From contig CM065304.1 of assembly GCA_033032175.1 (NCBI GenBank), forward strand, positions 11,656,001 through 11,720,000: DNA of 64,000 nucleotides, written 5' to 3'. Below, piece by piece: positions 23,101-31,896 of this stretch. Source of the DNA: Saturnia japonica (Eukaryota > Arthropoda > Insecta > Lepidoptera > Saturniidae). Within the stretch, counting starts at the first letter, position 1; each line of letters starts with the position of its first letter. The notes under the pieces were generated by a model. It saw only the letters and a list, made by a program, of their open reading frames with translations, did no database searches and was not told the origin of the DNA. Both the position numbers and the translations under genes were made by a program.

Positions 23101-25051
23101 TAATATCAACAAGCGATATACATATGGATCCAAAATTGTGGAAGGATCCTCATGAATTGAAACCAGAGAGATTTATTGACGAAAACGGAATATTGATAAA
23201 TACGGAGCACTTGTACCATTTCGGAATAGGTAAGTAAAACCATTTTATTTTTACATTTATCCATATAGATTTTGGTGAAGGTAAATATAGTTATGAAACA
23301 ATAAATTGGTCGTAGAGCATTTTATTCCGGCAGCTGCACTTGTAAGTCAGTCAACCTAAGCTAAGCAACTTACTATCCTAGGCAATATTATCACTTTTCA
23401 TTAGACAAGATTTAGTCAAAAGCTAAAAAAAATTGTATCAAGAAAATAATTATTTTCGAATAGAGTAAAGATGCGCACAAAATATTGGGTTGGACTACTA
23501 CCCCTTAATTGAATGTTGTGAAGGGTAAGGGAGGGTGGCGAGGGTCAAAGGTAATCCCCTGTGAAGGAATAAGTGGGGAAAGAAAGGGTTTTTGAAAAAA
23601 AAAAAAAAAATTCAATTTTTAGGTTATGTCTATTCCAGGAATTCTATATGAATTTTCGATTAACAATTATTTTTCTCTGGCAAAACGGAGGTCGCCCGCC
23701 AGTTCTTTTAAAGATAAAGATACGTTTTATTATTTTTACGCGGAACCCTAACTCTTTTTCTAAAATAAAAGTAGCCTAAGTTACTCCTTATAACATTGGC
23801 TATCTGCTAGTAAAAGTCACATCAAAATCGGTCTAATCGTATCGGAGATTACCCGAAACAAACAGACGGACAGATAAATATATATATATATATATAATAA
23901 TATCGTGTAGACTTTCATATCCATTTAGTAAAAATCTGTTATTTTGATATTACAAACAGACATTTCAATTTTATTAATTGTATATTAGGTCGCGGAAAAA
24001 GTTTCTTCTCATAACGTAGGTATAAACTTGTTATAAAATTTTTTTGGCTGTACTATTTGTATCTGGCTGGTTTTGGTAACATTAAAAAGGTTACATTAAA
24101 AAAGAATAAAAAAAAAGTAGTTTCCCGCTATTTTTCACTTGTTTTTTTTTCTGTAAAAATGAGTGAATCTAGTGAAGAAAAGCGATACGTTTTAAAATAT
24201 TATTACAAAAAAGGCAAAAATGAAATATAAAAGGACTCTACGGTGGAAATTTTTCAAATGCTGTCTACTTTTGTTTTGTTTTGCCAAACTTTTGTTATTT
24301 CGAAGTATTTTCTTAACTGACTTCAAAAAGGGCGAGGTTTTCAATTAGAATGCATTTTTTTAAATGTTGAGCCATAACTTCTTTGTCTACGAAGCGATTT
24401 AGATGATTCTTCTTTTGTTGGAAAGGAGATACCTAAAGGGTGGTCCCATTTTAAGTTCATTGCCATTGGACAATCCAGGGAACTCCTCAAAATCATTGAA
24501 GTTGGTTGTCATTAGTTGGCAACTGTACTAAGTGTCTGACCTTGGACGACGTGATTTATAATGTTATTCCATATAAAACATGTGAAAAATAAAAATAAAA
24601 AAGTATAAAAATACTTTAAGACATTTAAGGTGGAGTTTTATACACCTTTGCTTCTTGTTACCTTTCAAAGCCATCGTGATCCAAACTTCATAACCGGGGA
24701 TCGTTTTTACCTGTATTACTATAGAGTAATACACAGAGAAACTTTCAGGTTTTATGAAATAAGGAACGCCTGATCGTCTCGGACTCTTGGACTATAAATT
24801 TGTGACTTCTCAAGGGATAAATTTCGTAGTGTTTAATTGATTTCAATTTAAGCATATTTTCTATTGTTACAGGTCGTAGGCGTTGCCTTGGTGATTCATT
24901 GGCAAAATCATATTTGTTCATAACTTTTGTTGGTATCATGCAGAAATTTAGAGTGAGTTGTTGTAACGGGGTTTTACCGTCGTCTGAACCAGACTTCGGG
25001 TTGCTCGCCTCGCCGAAACCTTATTCAGCCGATTTTATCCGTAGGAAATAG
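7910..25051 (+). CDS. Cytochrome P450, CYP2 clan (CYP305-like), 7 of about 8 exons
   Basis: Haem-thiolate monooxygenase, expected to be anchored in the endoplasmic reticulum membrane and fed electrons by P450 reductase. Exons: 7910-8164, 9463-9681, 14486-14667, 21371-21467, 22077-22254, 22970-23229, 24873-25051. All junctions are phase-compatible and the joined frame is 456 codons with no internal stop; with an N-terminal anchor of about 40 residues this matches the usual P450 length near 500. Motifs in order: proline hinge PRWFPFIGC, C-helix WQEHR, I-helix AGSLSTS (atypical), K-helix EIHR, PERF, haem loop FGIGRRRCLG with the Cys ligand. The anchor exon, which must end in one G, was not found. 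Assignment to the CYP2 clan rests on overall resemblance; CYP305 is a guess and CYP303/304 are alternatives. The substrate is unknown. It appears intact despite LINE-filled introns. Confidence 0.9.
8165..9462. other. P450 intron (exon 2 to 3)
   Basis: Mostly AT-rich. About 8960-9345 is a conspicuous GC-rich island (see findings) containing a 37-codon frame from 9214 (MDKSFFSLTPISS...) followed by AATAAA. This may be an inserted element such as a solo LTR or a retro-inserted transcript; no family was recognised. Confidence 0.5.
9463..9681 (+). CDS. P450 exon 3 (C-helix)
   Basis: Acceptor tattttcag, donor GTCAGT. It carries TDGPLWQEHRNF with the C-helix WxxxR (Trp and Arg contact a haem propionate), then the D-helix region ending ILWKYVAG. 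Phase 1 at both ends joins cleanly to its neighbours. Confidence 0.93.
10967..11780 (+). repeat. Dispersed lepidopteran-type repeat ('cggctccgcacg' family)
   Basis: Starts 'gcccgcggctccgcacgag', continues with a stretch about 'tatgccgtatcaattgagga', and ends 'ggttcagcggtttaggcgtg...ttactttcgtatttataaaattagtat'. Partial relatives occur near 25290-25440 (same strand) and 46940-47125 (opposite strand), with the 3' part also at 1395-1760 (opposite strand) and 60650-60868. No protein is encoded; origin unknown, possibly a Helitron or SINE-derived non-autonomous family. Confidence 0.65.
13229..13760 (+). repeat. Unnamed dispersed repeat, copy 1
   Basis: From 'gcatcttggaaaatttaatgt' through 'gtcgaaagggtattatagggt' to 'gggatgttttccgaaccggta' this runs colinear with 39975-40480, with many substitutions and small indels. 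No ORF of note and no clear terminal repeats. Confidence 0.65.
14486..14667 (+). CDS. P450 exon 4 (F-G region)
   Basis: Acceptor aaattttag, donor GTACGT. It completes Gly and reads GENIEENKLKRLLELL and the F/G-helix stretch LNELPWCRFIIPKLSGYSF, a segment that lines the substrate channel in P450s. It ends in phase 0. Confidence 0.9.
15029..15490 (+). repeat. R1-like 5' cassette, copy B (attached to the LINE body)
   Basis: Begins 'gatctgactatactgtta', followed by 'ggcttttacagcttcaccgg', 'cccttacagaacctatgtac' and a segment before gag. Copies C (33312) and D (43174) are colinear for about 500 bases, which identifies them as pieces of this element's 5' untranslated region. Confidence 0.75.
15697..15880 (+). 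pseudogene. LINE ORF1 zinc-knuckle fragment
   Basis: Reads CYRCGGPGHAAAEC (CX2CX4HX4C) then LHCAVCAAAGKPADHYMG before entering a G tract. It matches the minus-strand copy at 5396-5974, but that copy continues GAQCRRPEK where this one reads a run of Gly codons. Upstream, at about 15491-15665, the same protein is in another frame (GRFLVGWSVARV). Confidence 0.8.
15864..15875. repeat. Poly-G tract 1 (12 G, preceded by GGGGGA)
   Basis: Uninterrupted G run at the point where gag sequence jumps to endonuclease sequence. See findings. Confidence 0.9.
15880..16627 (+). pseudogene. LINE ORF2 endonuclease tail and linker
   Basis: Reads LPIVLLGDLNAKS, the conserved GD-N segment of AP-like endonucleases, then an in-frame TAG at about 15988, then AWGAVATDPRGAVLEEW and later FSDHRYIRF, which carries the SDH motif of the domain. 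The linker to the RT follows after a second poly-G run. The N-terminal half of the endonuclease is deleted. Confidence 0.78.
16259..16277. repeat. Poly-G tract 2 (19 G)
   Basis: Uninterrupted G run in the endonuclease-RT linker, read as GGGGGG in the surrounding open frame. Confidence 0.9.
16643..17450 (+). pseudogene. LINE reverse-transcriptase domain, interrupted
   Basis: RT landmarks in order: SSYRPLVLLDDTSKMLERILAAR, LSDRQFGFRRGRSTLDAL, the first catalytic Asp in VSIDITNAFNSLPHG, a stop (TGA) at about 17192, then after a frame shift VLGPLLWNMGYDWVLR and the YxDD box as CYTDDTL. These are the palm motifs of R1-clade LINEs. The stop and frame shifts make it a pseudogene. Confidence 0.85.
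17475..18239 (+). pseudogene. LINE ORF2 C-terminal domain
   Basis: An open frame of 254 codons reading MKYLGLILDGHWRFESHF, a poly-G interruption, SMAVYGAPIWMDALSATNRR, and the C-terminal CHECGAAKDTAQHTLSEC zinc motif. It is the counterpart of the minus-strand fragments at 6600-7328. Compared with that copy, the segment between NRRMLRATQ and VDRVRREA has lost about 40 residues. Confidence 0.83.
17732..17748. repeat. Poly-G tract 3 (17 G)
   Basis: It replaces sequence that in the related copy at about 7200-7215 is not a homopolymer (that copy reads PNTGSRARAVAV there). The flanks on both sides align between the two copies. Confidence 0.9.
18240..19935 (-). mobile_element. Jockey-like LINE, degenerate, minus strand
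   Basis: Reading down from 19954: an RT-linker segment (CLAESLESQFSPN), then about 19552-19229 (YPSEQFGFCSKHSC), then the catalytic region at about 19003-18980, which reads YADA instead of YADD, then RTRIQDTITILGRWFRKWRIAINSEK split over 18977-18780, then the C-terminal domain 18701-18235 (NKSLRHKLTLHEKCVCPILRYSCAEFAHMSK, VDAPWFIRNVNL). Frames change repeatedly and the second catalytic Asp is lost, so it is dead. A relative lies at 33905-34345. Confidence 0.85.
19943..20640 (+). mobile_element. RTE-like LINE 3' end (RT C-terminal fragment)
   Basis: A 213-codon frame with features of the C-terminal part of RTE-like LINE polyproteins: EYVDDYIYQGKQVSF (segment after the RT thumb), YGCQTWLFDS, LKWRWAGHVVRNTDDRW and RRGRPKTRWKDELE. 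It ends at 20584 and is followed by a short (TAA)n-like stretch at about 20600, as expected of an RTE-type 3' tail. The 5' part is absent, as in a typical 5'-truncated insertion. The frame is open for its whole length, so this copy is younger than the neighbouring LINEs. Confidence 0.85.
21371..21467 (+). CDS. P450 exon 5 (H-helix region)
   Basis: Acceptor atattttcag; the donor is GTGGGT at 21468. It reads ETIQKHKNREIQEKDFIYSF to NKETYT and leaves one T, which joins TC of the next exon to give Phe. Using the alternative GTATAA two codons later would break the frame. Confidence 0.85.
22077..22254 (+). CDS. P450 exon 6 (I-helix)
   Basis: Acceptor aatttcag, donor GTTAAC. It reads FEQLKVICLDLFIAGSLSTSYSL then LALRNPKVQEKIQNEIDTILG. 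The I-helix signature (A/G)GX(D/E)T(T/S) appears as AGSLST: the acidic residue is Leu and the first Thr is Ser. The rest of the helix and the J-helix are conserved. Confidence 0.9.
22970..23229 (+). CDS. P450 exon 7 (K-helix, PERF)
   Basis: Acceptor taattttag, donor GTAAGT. It holds the K-helix ExxR as LLEIHR, the substrate-lining APLAGPRRVLEDT, SDIHMDPKLWKDP and PERFIDENG, and ends YHFGIG at the start of the haem loop. Confidence 0.95.
23877..23898. repeat. (TA)n microsatellite
   Basis: Alternating TA for about 20 bases at the edge of a dispersed repeat (about 23690-23876, inverted copy of the family at 7715 and 62650), inside a P450 intron. Confidence 0.85.
23987..24225 (+). mobile_element. 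Mariner-like element, 5' end only
   Basis: Starts 'aggtcgcggaaaaagtttc', the terminal repeat of a mariner. It runs through the 5' untranslated region ('ggctggttttggtaacatt') and the transposase start ATG at 24159 (MSESSEEKRY), then stops matching after about 20 codons. It is colinear with the larger copy on the minus strand at 37185-38325. Confidence 0.85.
24310..24500 (+). repeat. Dispersed repeat ('gccataacttctttg' family)
   Basis: Contains 'tgttgagccataacttcttt' and 'atttagatgattcttctttt'. An inverted relative lies at about 42950-43150. A common lepidopteran-type non-coding family; no ORF. Confidence 0.55.
24873..25051 (+). CDS. P450 last exon (haem loop and C-terminus)
   Basis: Acceptor attgttacag. 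Joined to exon 7 it gives FGIGRRRCLGDSLAK with the haem-ligand Cys, then the L-helix, and ends SPKPYSADFIRRK followed by TAG at 25049-25051. A GTGAGT at 24953 looks like a donor, but the frame simply continues through it into a typical P450 C-terminus (SSEPDFGLLASPKPY), so no further exon is needed. The C-terminal linker is somewhat short. Confidence 0.92.
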
Positions 25052-26429
25052 TTAAAATATTCTAATGAAAAATGCTATTATTTCATACGTTATTAGTAAT
25101 AAGTCATGAAAAAAAAATGTATTTCCTCAACATTTCAATATTACGTTCTAACCTAACTGTAAGTGATATTAAAAGACAAGCAAATAACTAATACAATTTT
25201 AATATAAATTAAGATTACAAACATTGTTGTTAGATACTTATCTAATACAGAAATATCTGTCTATATGTCTTTATCTATCTCTTTCTGAACTATCGGTGTG
25301 CCCACGGCTCCGCACGCGTTTGTTACTACGCTGTAGTTATTTACATCCCGTAATTTTATTTTTACGTATATTGTTGAGAATTCATATGCCATATCAATTG
25401 AGGAGTAGCATGCATTTTCCTTGTACAATTTTCATCAAAATCAGTTGAATTTTTTTATTCTAATCTCCATTTTTATATGCATTATTAATTATTCTTATAG
25501 GCCTTCAATTATAGTATGATGTATGCTTCCCGTCTACAAAATTTGATCAGAATTAGTTGAGAATTGATGAAAATGAATTTTTTGAACTTCTTTTTTATTT
25601 CTAGAAGAAATATTGACAATTCTTATAACCCATTAATTATGTAAATACTTTGCCTTCCCGTGTTCAAAATTTAATCAAAATTGGCTAAGAATTAATTCAA
25701 TTAAAATTTTTGGAAATTATTTTTTTTACGATTTCTTGTTTTATTGAAAATCCTCATAACTTATCATTCAAGGAATGATTTCTACTTCCCGTGTACAGAG
25801 AGAAAAAAAATATTAATGGCATATTCGTGGTATTCATATTATCCCGTAGTAGTTAGTACCTATGCCTATCGGGAAATTTTGGAACAATATTAAATTTACA
25901 GACAGAACTACAGATTTCTGAATTATGTATTTTTATCGATTGGCTTACTATATGAACTATACTGAGCACGAATATGCCATTAAATTCTCAACCGATTCTG
26001 ATCAAATTTTGTAGACGGGAAGCATACATCATTCCATAATAAATATGATAATATCTAGGTGACAGAGCTGTGCTCGGTGTCTTGTAAACAAAAAAAAGAA
26101 AAACACCTATCTAGGTAAACGTGATATGTAAAACATTAACTAAATGCAAAATTTCATCGAAATCGTTGGACCCGTTTCCGAGACACCAATCACATATATT
26201 ATACAAGAATATTTAATATAATAACACTTAATATAATAAGATAAGGATCGTCAAAAATATATTTAGAAATCGTAATACAAAATAAGCTATCAATCGATTA
26301 TCGTGAAATATGTGCACGACAGATTAATTATTGGTTTCTGCGTTGCTTCATCTAGATGCCAAGCTACCTACAAACAATAGCTCGAAGAATATACTAACTT
26401 CATATCTTTGTGCCTGATGATGATGATTG
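25052..26429. other. Intergenic, repeat-rich DNA downstream of the P450
   Basis: No canonical AATAAA stands close to the stop; AATAAG occurs near 25100. About 25290-26215 consists of repeats of the 'cggctccgcacgcg' family and related reiterated segments ('aaaatttgatcagaattagttga'). Confidence 0.6.
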
Positions 26430-27440
26430 TACCGACCGATTTCGTCTATGGCGACCACTTCGACTCCTAGTCTAAGAAATGGCGCTGGTGTGCTCGAAGA
26501 TGGCTTATATAGCATATCTTAGCGGCGAAACTCCGCGCGCACTGAAGGCACGTGAGTACGCAGTTCTCATAATGATATGTTATGAGGGCAAGTGGGCAAG
26601 CCTTTAACTGGGCGCATTTGGTATCAAAGACAGATTTACGCTGAACCTCGAATTCACATACATGGTCGTTCACTATCGTGCGCCATTATGACTGCTGTGC
26701 TGCCAAACATCCCTAATGAGAAGGCTCTATGTTGCATCTCTTCATGTGTCGCTTTTGGACATCCTTGTACCAGAGGAGGGGATCGCCAAGATTCCGCTTG
26801 CCCTCCTCCAGTTCAGAGTAGAGGATGCACTTTACCACTCTTTCCTCCGCCATGCGAGATACGTGACTGCACCACCGAAGCTGTCGACGCATTAAATAGG
26901 CCTCAATGCCACCTAAATTGGCTTGTCGCAGAACTTCGGTATTTCGCACTGTATCGGACCATCTGATCTTCATGATGGTATGAAGGCATTTAAAGAGGAA
27001 GCGATGCAGAGTGCGAATCTGGTGGTAGGATACGCACAACGTCTCAGAGGAGTATAGGCAGCACGATTGCCATATAAACAGATATTTTAATGGCCAACTT
27101 CAGGGCATGCGAGCAGAAGACATTAGAACGTAGCTTGCCGAATGCCGCAGCTACGGCACCCACCCTGCTATTGATCTCTACGTCAAGATCACACTTGGAT
27201 GTTACAGTGTTCATGCTTAGTGTTAGTATGTAACCCCAGCATATTTATTATTTATTGTAGTATTGCTTTTACTTAGCTTCACTACGAATACTGCCATGTT
27301 CTTTGGATTATTTAATAAAGTACGCTGCTTGTCAACGGAAAAGTGTTGTCGGAATGACATTGAAGTCTCGTGACTTGATCACGCCGAATTCGACGTGGTT
27401 TTGATAGCCGATTTGTACGCCGAAAGCATCCAGTTGTAGC
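26430..27440 (-). mobile_element. LINE 3' region with C-terminal C2H2 motif, minus strand
   Basis: From 27039 down it reads RT-tail sequence ([40 protein letters not shown]). Below that, 26673-26467 holds CLQCARSFAAKICYISHLRAHQRH, a C2H2-type finger known from the C-terminus of several LINE families. Above 27040 the reverse strand continues as degraded LINE sequence. Several frame changes are needed. The exact clade was not decided. Confidence 0.75.
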
Positions 27441-29500
27441 ACCAGCTTCAACTAATAATTTTATTAATCTATGCACTGGAAATATAATATGTCATTTTCA
27501 ATTACTGATAGACTTTATTATTATAAACTGTCAAGATTATGAGTAAAAATAAAATTGCTCCTTAAAAACGCGTGCAGAGCCGCGGTCACACTTTTACTGA
27601 ATAACATTAAATACTTTAAAGGTTAATAAAGTAAATTTTCGAGTACGTATATAATGAGTTTTTATTAATTTTTTTTTCTATATACCTATGTAATTTTGTA
27701 GAGTTTACTCAAACGAGGTTTCCATATTTGCCATACACGTCAAGTTAATTGCTATAAAAATCTGGTCTGACAGCATATGTCATACCCTATTTTATTTTAA
27801 ATTACATTTATGTAGGTATGTACCAAAAGAAATATATAAAACGTATGTGCTTTATATAAATAGTTTTATTCTACTGTTTAGTGATTAATTTAGATTTCTT
27901 CCACGTAAGTGTAATTTGGTTTAAATAAAAAAATATGTATTTCTATTATTTAGTATCATTCATGTATTTACCAGTCACGCCAAATATACCTCTCCTTCAC
28001 CCTTTATAATGTTCGAAGTAAAAAGTCACAAAGTTCAAGTACATTTGTATATGCTAGAGAAAGCCACTTACCAACGTCACACGAACACGACTCTTTGTTC
28101 GATGTATCTCTAGACGTACATTAAATGATATTGCTTAGCTACTTCTTGGATCATTCCAAGATTTATAAAGGTATAATAAAAATCACAAAAATGCTATTAT
28201 ATGTTATTAAATCTGCAGTTTTGTCTGTCTATCTATCACAGATTTGAGAAGAAGGCAGATAGAGCCTTCAGGACAACAAACGTAGGTTTGTTTAATTGTT
28301 TTTTATTTACCACTCTAGCAGTGTAGTCGGTAATCCATCATCCGTCATCAAAAAACCGGTTTTGTACTTAAAATGAAGGGTCCAAAGGACCTTTACATAC
28401 CATTTTTTAACTAAACTTATATCTTTCATCCTTTCTTGGTTTCCTTCATGTTTTTTTTTTTAATTTACCATACCATTTTATTAATGGCTCTGATATCATG
28501 AGCATTTGAAATTTTTGGTGGCCATCTTGGATTTTACATGTTTTATTGGGACACTAAGTTGTCCTGGGTTTTTCTATATTATTTACTTTGGAACCATGAC
28601 GCCATCTCTTTCAATGTTTGTAGATTGTTATCAAACAAACAAACAATAATTACGTGAAAAATATTTTGTTTCCTTTTAGTTTCATAATAGTTAGGTTGTT
28701 AATAAAATTATCTTTCAGCGCTACATTTATATATAAAGCTGAAGAGTTGGTTTGTTTGTTTGGTTGAACACGCTAATCTCAGGAACTACTGATTCAAATG
28801 GAAAAAATGTTTCAATGTTGGATAACCCATTTATCTAGGAAGGCTATAGGCTATATAACATCACGCTGTGATTAATAGGAGCGGAGCATCAATGAAAAAT
28901 GTTGGATAAACGGGCAAATATTATTATATTTGAGAGCTTCCATTGCGTTTGCTGCGTAAATGGCTAAAGTTACTCAACAATCGTGTGTTGATGGAATTGT
29001 TTATCTTAAAAAGTTCTAAAATAGTATATGGTTATCTTTTAAGGTTTACTCAATATAACCTTTTTTGTGGTAATAATATTTGTTCTAAAATAATGAATTA
29101 TTTTCGAAGATGTATTTATATACAGGATATTAATCCTTATCGAAATAAATACGCTGCTCATCACAAGTATGTAATTTTGAACCAAATTGACCTTTACAGT
29201 AATTGATTAAAATGAATATCTTAAGAGATATTACAGTTTTAAAATAACTCGGCAGCAAAATAATGATCAAGTACCGCGAGCGCATTTTTATTATGCAGAA
29301 TAATGTGGGAGACTAGCGGCACCTAATAATACGGTGCCTACAACCCACTCTCTCTAACTATTCTCTCTCCCTTTCTCTTTCTTACATGATGCAGACGAAG
29401 TTGCGTGGGTCAGCTAATACATATATATTTACTATAACTTTTAGGAAAATATTTCATTGACACCTACCAACACTGTTGTAGTTTTGTAATTGTGCTAATA
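27441..29500. other. Intergenic DNA, no gene recognised
   Basis: AT-rich. Includes an end of the 'gagccgcggt' repeat family near 27560-27600 and a repeat at about 28735-28900 ('tcaggaactactgattcaaa', 'gctataggctatata') that is found inverted at about 30370-30480. A CT-rich stretch lies near 29345-29385. Confidence 0.55.
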
Positions 29501-29504
29501 GAGA

Positions 29505-29966
29505 TAAACTATTTATTAAATGGAAAAATGACCCAAATAACAAAACACGTAAACTAGAATATAATAAAGCTTGAAATAAATTAAATAAAACAATACACAA
29601 TACGAGAAATAATTTTTATAGAAAACAAATAAAAATAATTCGAAAATGTTGTTGGAAATATTAAACAAACTTACCGGTAAAATAGTCCAGTCAGTAGATG
29701 AAGTGGTAATTAATGCCTTTCTAAATGAAAACAATAAGGAATTATTCATTGCAAATGACTTTGCAACGGAATTCGAAATAAATGTAAAAAATATTGTGCC
29801 CTTGCGTGACAGACTATTGCTGGATGAAACTAGTTATATGATACAACACGACAAGTCAATGTTATATAATTTTTTTACAAAAGATGAAATAAATAAAATC
29901 ATTAAAAATTCAAATGTTAATAAATCAGCTGGTATCAAAACTGTATTACTGGTATATTACGCTTAA
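29505..29966 (+). mobile_element. LINE RT-linker fragment
   Basis: The open frame 29646-29966 reads AFLNENNKELFIANDFATEF, VPLRDRLLLD and FTKDEINKIIKNSNVNKSAGIKTV, the segment just upstream of LINE RT domains. Upstream, another frame reads FIKWKNDPNNKTRKLEYNKA, the preceding linker. No catalytic motif is present. This is a short retroelement relic, probably jockey- or CR1-like. Confidence 0.7.
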
Positions 29967-31546
29967 ACTATAAATAAGCAAAAAATGTTCCATAATAGTT
30001 GTTTTGTAAGTTTAATATTTTTCATTTATATTATAATGTTATGATTATATTGAGTAAGTATTTAATTTTAAATCTGATTATGTTTTTTTATTAATTATTG
30101 TTAGGTATAATAAAATCATAAATAATTATATCAGTTACCTCAGAACTGGGTGCTTGTGTACATATGTAAGGTATCTGGTCATTTAAAAGGAAAAAATACA
30201 ATATATTTGCTTTTGAATTTGAAGTTATATTTGATTTATTCGATCAACTCTCCACAGCACCTCTGCCAATGCACCCGTGTAGCCTGCTTACTTCTCGTAG
30301 TTGTTTACATCTTGACAGATTATTTGGCGATCATGCTTATTACGCCGCTCTTAAGGACCCTAGTGTGAAGTTATATAGCCTATAACCATCCTCAATAAAT
30401 AGGCTATAAATAATTTTTCAATTCTGATTGTTAGTTCCAGAGATTAGCGTGTTCAAACAAACAAACAACCACTTGAGTTTTATATATAATTAGTAGATAC
30501 CTATAGATAAAAGAAGTCAATTAGAAGTAGGAAATAATCAAACTTTTTAATTTACAGTTATCATAATATATTTTTCCCAAGTTTAAGAAGCAATACAAAA
30601 ATGCCTATCATAAATACAGCTGGCTTATCATCGAGCATGTCTATATTTTCGAACAGACGAGTTAGTACGTTTTTATTATAATGCCACTTCTTAAAATATG
30701 AATGTATATCATATAGGTACAGTAGAAAAGTGATTGATGAACTTACTTTGCTATTTATGTCCAAAATAGATTGATAGATGCTACCTCAATCTCACTCTAT
30801 TGCAGGTTGAGGCATCTACTATAAATCTATTTCAATCATCCAACCGAAAATAGCAAAGTAACGAATATTAAAATATCCAATATGGAAGACAAGAAAATAG
30901 TTGTTTCTACATTTAACCTATGATTATAATTCATTGCATGTTTATGGATATTATATTTCATTAAATGATCAAGCCCCTAAGAGTATTCAAAAGTACCATT
31001 TGCTTAGTTTATGATCATTTGGGTATATCGATTTAAAATACGCATCGTATAATTATTTATTTTTCTTAGATATATGAGAAAATAATAATTATGTAATTTT
31101 ATTAGGTACTAAATACCTTTCTGAGAAATGGGCGTTTTTTGTAGTAATTGAGTAAGTCAAAGCAAAAACAGTCGTTGTATACAGTGCTAAACCACTTAGT
31201 ATGCAACTTTTAGATAGATCCAAAAGTTTTTTTTGTTGTTGTTATAGGATGCTACTGACACTCACTTCAAATGGAGTAGTATAAAAAAGTTTATTTATTT
31301 GTCATGCACGTATTCGACGTCTACGTATAATTTTGATATATTTTCAAGAATATGCTGGAATGGTATTTTTTTAATAAAAATATAAGTATTTTAAATTATG
31401 TAGATAATTAAAATAATTAATTTATATAATTAATAAATAATTTATTTACTTTGTTTATGTTACACACAAAACATTATACTGTTTCCGATTACCATGTCAA
31501 CTATAGAGTAGATATAAATAGGATTATTTTTGTTGAGATTTTGTAG
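29967..31546. other. Intergenic DNA upstream of the SLC6-like gene
   Basis: AT-rich with an inverted repeat-family copy near 30370-30480. If the SLC6 gene has a non-coding or short coding first exon it should lie here. An ATG at 30882 (MEDKKIV) was considered, but no donor of the right phase follows. Confidence 0.5.
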
Positions 31547-31896
31547 GTAAAACAAATCGGGACATAAAATTCTATTTAATAGCAAATTTAATGATAATGA
31601 CGATGTGCGATAACTATATTACATTTGAAGATATTCAAGGTCTAATAGTTTATAGGGAAATAGTTCTATATGCCGTAGATTTACCTACTAATTTTCCATG
31701 GTTAATTTTGACTATTATTACAGTAGAAATATTTCATTTTTTGCTGTGTTTAATGGTTGTCGGAATGCCCTATATGTTTATGGATTGTTTTATTAAGCAA
31801 TACACAAGAAAACTAAATTCTAATAAACATTTAAATCCATTATTAAGAGGTATAACATACGGACTTTTTTTACAAACAGGATTGTGGACAATCATT
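31547..31896 (+). CDS. SLC6-like exon 1 or 2 (N-terminus, TM1-TM2)
   Basis: The acceptor-like ttttgtag at 31546 would need an upstream exon ending in one base; otherwise translation can start at Met31591. It reads YREIVLYAVDLPTNFPW (TM1), a variable stretch, VVGMPYMFMDCFIKQYTRK (TM2) and LLRGITYGLF into TM3. The donor is GTAAGT in phase 0. The glycine-rich GGGAF that normally follows TM1 is not present. Confidence 0.82.

Noticed and set aside
24953..24958. GTGAGT as donor after MQKFR in the P450 last exon
   Set aside because: Reading through it gives a typical P450 C-terminus (SPKPYSADFIRRK) and a stop, so no splice is needed.
30882..30920. ATG (MEDKKIV) as the first exon of the SLC6-like gene
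   Set aside because: The frame stops after 13 codons and no donor gives the single leftover base required by the acceptor at 31546.
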